Below the pieces are notes generated by a model, which did no database searches, was not told the origin of the DNA, and saw only the letters and a program-made list of their open reading frames with translations. The position numbers and the translations under genes were made by a program. This document shows positions 59,962 to 64,000 of a stretch of 64,000 nucleotides of DNA, piece after piece. Within the stretch, counting starts at the first letter, position 1, and each line of letters begins with the position of its first letter. Source of the DNA: Kondoa malvinella (Eukaryota; Basidiomycota; Agaricostilbomycetes; Agaricostilbales; Kondoaceae); the NCBI GenBank assembly GCA_039545315.1, contig BCIM01000002.1, positions 709,369 to 773,368 on the forward strand, given 5' to 3'.

Positions 59962-61961
59962 ATATCATACTTAGATGATCCCCAAAATACTGTCCTTGTC
60001 TGTATTGCAACGAGCCTCAATATCAGCTTGGTACGTGCTTGGCTTTGTCCATGGTTAAGTCGCTCACTGTGTAATCGTACTATCGGTCAGCTAGACGACT
60101 GGGACCTCAGCTTTTGCCTGACTGATTTCCAGGCATCCTTACGAAACCGGACACTTTGCAGGCTTTAGAGGACGGCAAATGGATGCCTTTGTTCTTGAAC
60201 AACAGTGCTAAACACAACTTGAAGCATGGTTGTTTTGTAGGTAATACCTTCGTTGGTAGGATAGGCGCTGGCGACTTGGCGCAGGTTGCTCGACAACCTA
60301 ATCTAGAGGAGCTGAACAATGGCATCTCGCACAAGGACGCTCGCGCAAAGGAGCTGGACTTCTTCAAGAGCACAGAACCTTGGGCCAATCACTCGCGTAA
60401 CAGCAACACTGCAAAGCGCATTGGAACGCAAAATCTGGTCACTACATTGAGTCATCTGCTGTCCAACACTGTTGACGAAAGGTACAATTTGTGGCTGACC
60501 AAGGCGACAAAGACTGAGATATTCTCTATGACAGACTGCCCACTTTGTTCGCGGAAATCAAAGAACACTCAAAGCGTATTCAGACAGAGAAGACCGAACT
60601 TCCTCCTGCCCCATCTGCTGATCCGCAACAAGAATTGCTTTCACTGTTGATCTCGCTCAACTCCGATATTGACAAACTGGTGGCCGGTTCACAAGGCTCT
60701 GGACAGCTTATCCAGTCATTGAATATCGAGTATGATGCGTTCATCCGCTCCATCGGTCGCACCCTGTTCCGTATCGTCCCCTTCGCAACAGAAGACGCTC
60801 GCTGCGAAAGCTCTTGCCCTGAGCCTGAGTGTCTAAGGGACGGATCAGACGGATCAGAGGACACTGATCGTCACGAGCAAATAATCGATGCTCGCCCGAC
60901 TCTCAATTTGTCACAAGTTCGAGAAGCGATACCGGAGAGCAAAGCTAGGGAGCTACCGTTCAGTAAGTCTGCCACCGATTTCCAAGCAACATGCCTAATC
61001 ATGAATTGCAGACGTACCCATACAAGCCAAGAATACCCTGATTGCACAAGTCACTTCCGGATGGCCTGAAATCATGCGTGAAAGCCTACAACGAATGGTG
61101 CCCATCGTTCGCGAGATTGTCGTCGCCAAAGTCCAAGAGCAATTCGGCCGCTTTCGCGAAAACAACCTTAGAGCCAATGTTGAGTCAGTCACTGCTTGTG
61201 GAAACATGCTCAGTAAAATCTAATCTGTGCTTTGCCTAGGGCTATCATTCACGACTTGATTGATCGACTTGTCGGCGACACGGCTGCACAGATTAGCTAT
61301 CTCGCTCAGATGGAACTACATCCCTGGACTGCCAACATACACTATCTCTCCACCTCTTTCGAAGGTATACAAGCCGACCTCAAACAGAAAAGGAAGGACA
61401 CGTCCGAGTCCGAAGACAAATCCGACATGTTCGGGAATACAGCTGCAAGAGAGAGGGAAAAGCAAGTGTCGACCGTCCTGGCCGAGCTGCCAAGACTCGG
61501 GTACAGCTCGAAAGAGGAAGATCTGGCCAAACTGCTTCCTGGTGACGATTGGCTTCAGGAGCTCGAGGTTGCAGCCGAAGTCAGAGCATATTTGCAGGTA
61601 GAGTACTTCGTTGATTTTCACTCTGAGTCTGACATGTCACGCAGGTCGCATACAAGCGCATAATCGATAACTTCCCTCGCAGCGTCAACGTCTCTATTAC
61701 TTGTGCTCTCGGCAAGAAGCTCTTTCCGTCTTTACAAGATGGTCTTCGGTTCTCGAGTCCCGAATTCGCCCAATTAGCTCAATACTGGCTTGCTGAAGAT
61801 GCTAACGTCAGTCAAAGGCGAGCGGATTTGATTGCAAGCGAAAATCGGGTAGATCAAGCAATGAAAGCATTGCGGTATGCCCGATTGATCTGCCTGTAGG
61901 ACTCAAGCTGACTTGTTTGCACAGCGACTACCAAGGCGGCATTCGCATGAAAAGAGTTTGA
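59962..61961 (+). CDS. Dynamin-superfamily protein lacking most of the GTPase head
   Basis: The reading starts in the head domain: SYLDDPQNTVLVCIATSLN is the strand around G3-G4 and GILTKPDTLQALEDGKWMPL contains the TKPD guanine-specificity motif. Everything after this looks intact: NNGISHKDARAKELDFFKST, IGTQNLVTTLSHLLSNTVDE spliced to LPTLFAEIKEH (dynamin middle domain), the stalk, LIAQVTSGWPEIMRESLQRM and the effector domain with DNFPRSVNVSIT and RADLIASENRVDQAMKALR. Most junctions are clean; the best is at VDER/LPTLF. The stretch between the two G motifs is shorter than in the family, suggesting internal loss as well. No ATG for an N-terminus was found. It resembles fungal Mx/Vps1-like dynamins. 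Confidence 0.6.
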
Positions 61962-62145
61962 AGGGCGGTACAGCAAAGGCTCGCTTCCAAGTAGACTAGA
62001 TGCTGTAACTCTTCACAGGACAATACATGGCTCATATCAGCGCTTCAAGTGTCACTGCTCATGACTTGACTCTGCACGACTTAGAGCATGATGATAATCA
62101 CAATACATACAGATGATGCTAATTAATATGCCAAAGTGTCCACAT

Positions 62146-63849
62146 CTATGCCTTCCACTCATTCGCCCTTCTTGCTTTCTGCCTCCACGCCCATACGCTT
62201 TTTCCGACAAAGACCAGCGCACCGACACCACTTGTCCCTACTAATGCCTGCTCCATGAACTGCCTGCTCTCTGAAAAGGTACTCCTCGCCCAATTCTTCA
62301 GACTCGTGGACCGGCTCTTCTGCCTCACATCGATCAGCTGTAGTTGAGCGATGCCTTTCGTCCACTTTTGCCCAAGACCATAGCGATTCGTCTTGATAAT
62401 GTCTAGATTCTGGTTGATGTCTTCAATCAGCACAAGCAGACCTTGAACAGGGAACATTTGATGACTGTCGTTCGCTGGCCAGGATTCGCCTCCAGAGACA
62501 GCGTGCGTGAGGAGGAAATCGTGCGCCGCAACGATGGGCGGCATGAGCGCGTGAGAAGACTCAAAGACTGGTAGAGAAGCATTGGCAACAGCTGCAAAGG
62601 TGTCCATGTCTTCAAAGTCTTCTTCGTTGGTCGGTAGAGCATGCTGAGGAGGTGGCATAGTCCAGAGGTTGTATGGACTTGATGGGCGGTCTGCTGACGC
62701 GGCGTCCAGCTCGTATGAGAGTAGGTGCAGAAGACGAAGATTGAGTACTGAGTAGTCCCAGGACGACGAGCGGACGAGCTCGAAAGGTTGCCGGCCATCG
62801 TGCTGATCACAAGGTGAGCTGTGCCTCTCGAGAGAATGAGAAGCGACTCACAGAGATGGCATTCATTGCCCGTGGGATGACATACTGCTCTACATGAGCA
62901 TCATACATGGACGGGTAGTAAGGCTCTTCGTTGATGAAGCGAAGCAGCGAGAGGTATTGTATGTCGTAAGCTGTGCCATGGCTACTCGAAGACGTCAACT
63001 AGAGCAAGGACGCGAAGAGGAAGGGCTTACTTGTTTGGTGCAAGAGCCTCTTCCGAAGCAAAAGGGTGCGTCTCATGCCATTCTGCATACTCCTTTGCCC
63101 ATTCCAATAGGCCATTCTTTATCCTTAGACCCTCATCATCCATTCCAAGCCGGAGCACTTCTAATGCTCTGAAGACATGCGAGATGGGGAAGAGCTCCAA
63201 GATACCCGTTCGCGTCCCACTTCCCGGAGCATTCGAATTGCTTTGACCAAGACAGATGCCCGCAAATTCCATTCTCGGCAGCATGCCAACATTCTCATCC
63301 AAGAACCAACTGTTGATGAGCTGCAACGCCTTCTCTCGATAGGTATAATCGGCTTCTGAAAAGAGGAAAGCGAGAGAAAGCGACGTGACATGGCTGACCA
63401 TTTTCCTGAAGAGGTCGTAATCTGGTACAGAGCGAGCTATTTGCGTGTTTATGTGCCCTTCGCGAGTTTCCCATCCACCGGATGAGTTTTCCCAGCAATA
63501 CTTGTTGAATGAAACGTAGTCTCGTTGTGTCGCTCCGTCAGGTAACAGTGAAGCGTCTTTGATAGACATGTCGAGCAGTTCAGAGGTCTGCAAGACCCTC
63601 ATGGCGCGCTGTAAGAGAATGCATGAGTGTCTGGTACGACTCGAAATATAGCATGACATGGCGCACATTTCGCAAATTGTTCCGCAAGAAGGGTCGAGTA
63701 GACTGCGGACTTCTCGGATTGAGCAGAAGTAATGTAGGATCCAGCTTGGTCACGTAGGCAGGCTCTTGATGCAGGAAAGTCAGCAGGACGAGCAGCGAGA
63801 GACCAAAGGGTAAGGCGGTGAATAGAGCTTTTCGCTTGAGGGACACCAT
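62146..63849 (-). CDS. Alginate-lyase-fold membrane protein (polysaccharide lyase-like)
   Basis: ATG 63849 begins VSLKRKALFTALPFGLSLLV, a signal-anchor. The catalytic-domain landmarks of the alginate lyase family (PF05426) follow: INTQIARSVPDYDLFRKMVS, REKALQLINSWFLDENVGML, MEFAGICLGQ, RTGILELFPISHVFRALEV, LLEWAKEYAEWHETHPF, HGTAYDIQYLSLLRFI and DGRQPFELVRSSSWDYSVLN. A C-terminal hydrophobic segment GTSGVGALVFVGKSVWAW near the end could be a second span. The mature domain would face the cell wall or secretory lumen. Such proteins are common in fungi, although alginate is not their usual food; the substrate is probably another uronan or wall polymer. A handful of short introns; about 500 residues. 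Confidence 0.75.
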
Positions 63850-64000
63850 GTCTGCTTGGAGGGTGTCGCGTGTTGGCAGATGACAGGCAAGAGGAGTAGT
63901 AAACAGTTGCTCGAGGGTCCTGATCGAGTTGCAATGAAGAAAATCTCCTGCAAGTCGTTCAAAACAACAAGGTCGCGTCGACACCTCAATTTAGCTTTCA

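Overview
The window is eukaryotic nuclear DNA from a fungus. Almost every gene is split by short GT-AG introns, mostly 43-65 nt, with CTAAC/CTGAC-like branch sites. Genes lie on both strands at about 2 kb spacing and the recognisable products are conserved fungal ones. The F-box, BTB and HNH-type genes hint at a basidiomycete, but this is inference. Several N runs (730-1125, 2195, 37047) mark lower-quality assembly. All ORFs were read as spliced models; some starts and splice sites remain uncertain and are flagged.

Left part (1-27 kb), mostly housekeeping: a frame-disrupted membrane protein; a class I glutamine amidotransferase with an in-frame TAG; an epoxide hydrolase; a secreted CFEM protein; TIP41 (TOR/PP2A signalling); KEX1 carboxypeptidase; a long coiled-coil protein with a KEN box; choline-phosphate cytidylyltransferase; an unknown protein; a helical-repeat protein; the Brix protein RPF1; sulfide:quinone oxidoreductase; inositol polyphosphate multikinase; and a MYND zinc-finger protein.

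Middle part (28-39 kb), accessory: a core of about 3.7 kb with a fungal HNH-nuclease gene and a fast-evolving unknown gene lies between two diverged inverted arms (about 28.06-28.84 and 32.59-33.24 kb). Each arm carries one short gene and one copy, whole or partial, of a second gene, in mirror order. Next to it are three secreted-protein genes, including two tandem paralogues with an LPMO-like layout (signal peptide cut just before a histidine). This is the most unusual stretch of the window.

Right part (39-64 kb), mostly conserved: an ITFG1/TIP-type FG-GAP membrane protein; a very large low-complexity fungal protein; a BTB protein; a small N-myristoylation-motif protein; a RidA-family protein; an amidase; the mRNA 3'-end factor Pfs2; ESCRT-I Vps23; an N-terminal protein methyltransferase overlapping Vps23 tail to tail; an F-box protein; a dynamin-family gene lacking most of its GTPase head; and an alginate-lyase-fold membrane protein. 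Apart from the 28-33 kb island and the tandem secreted pair, neighbours show no evident functional linkage, as is usual in fungi.
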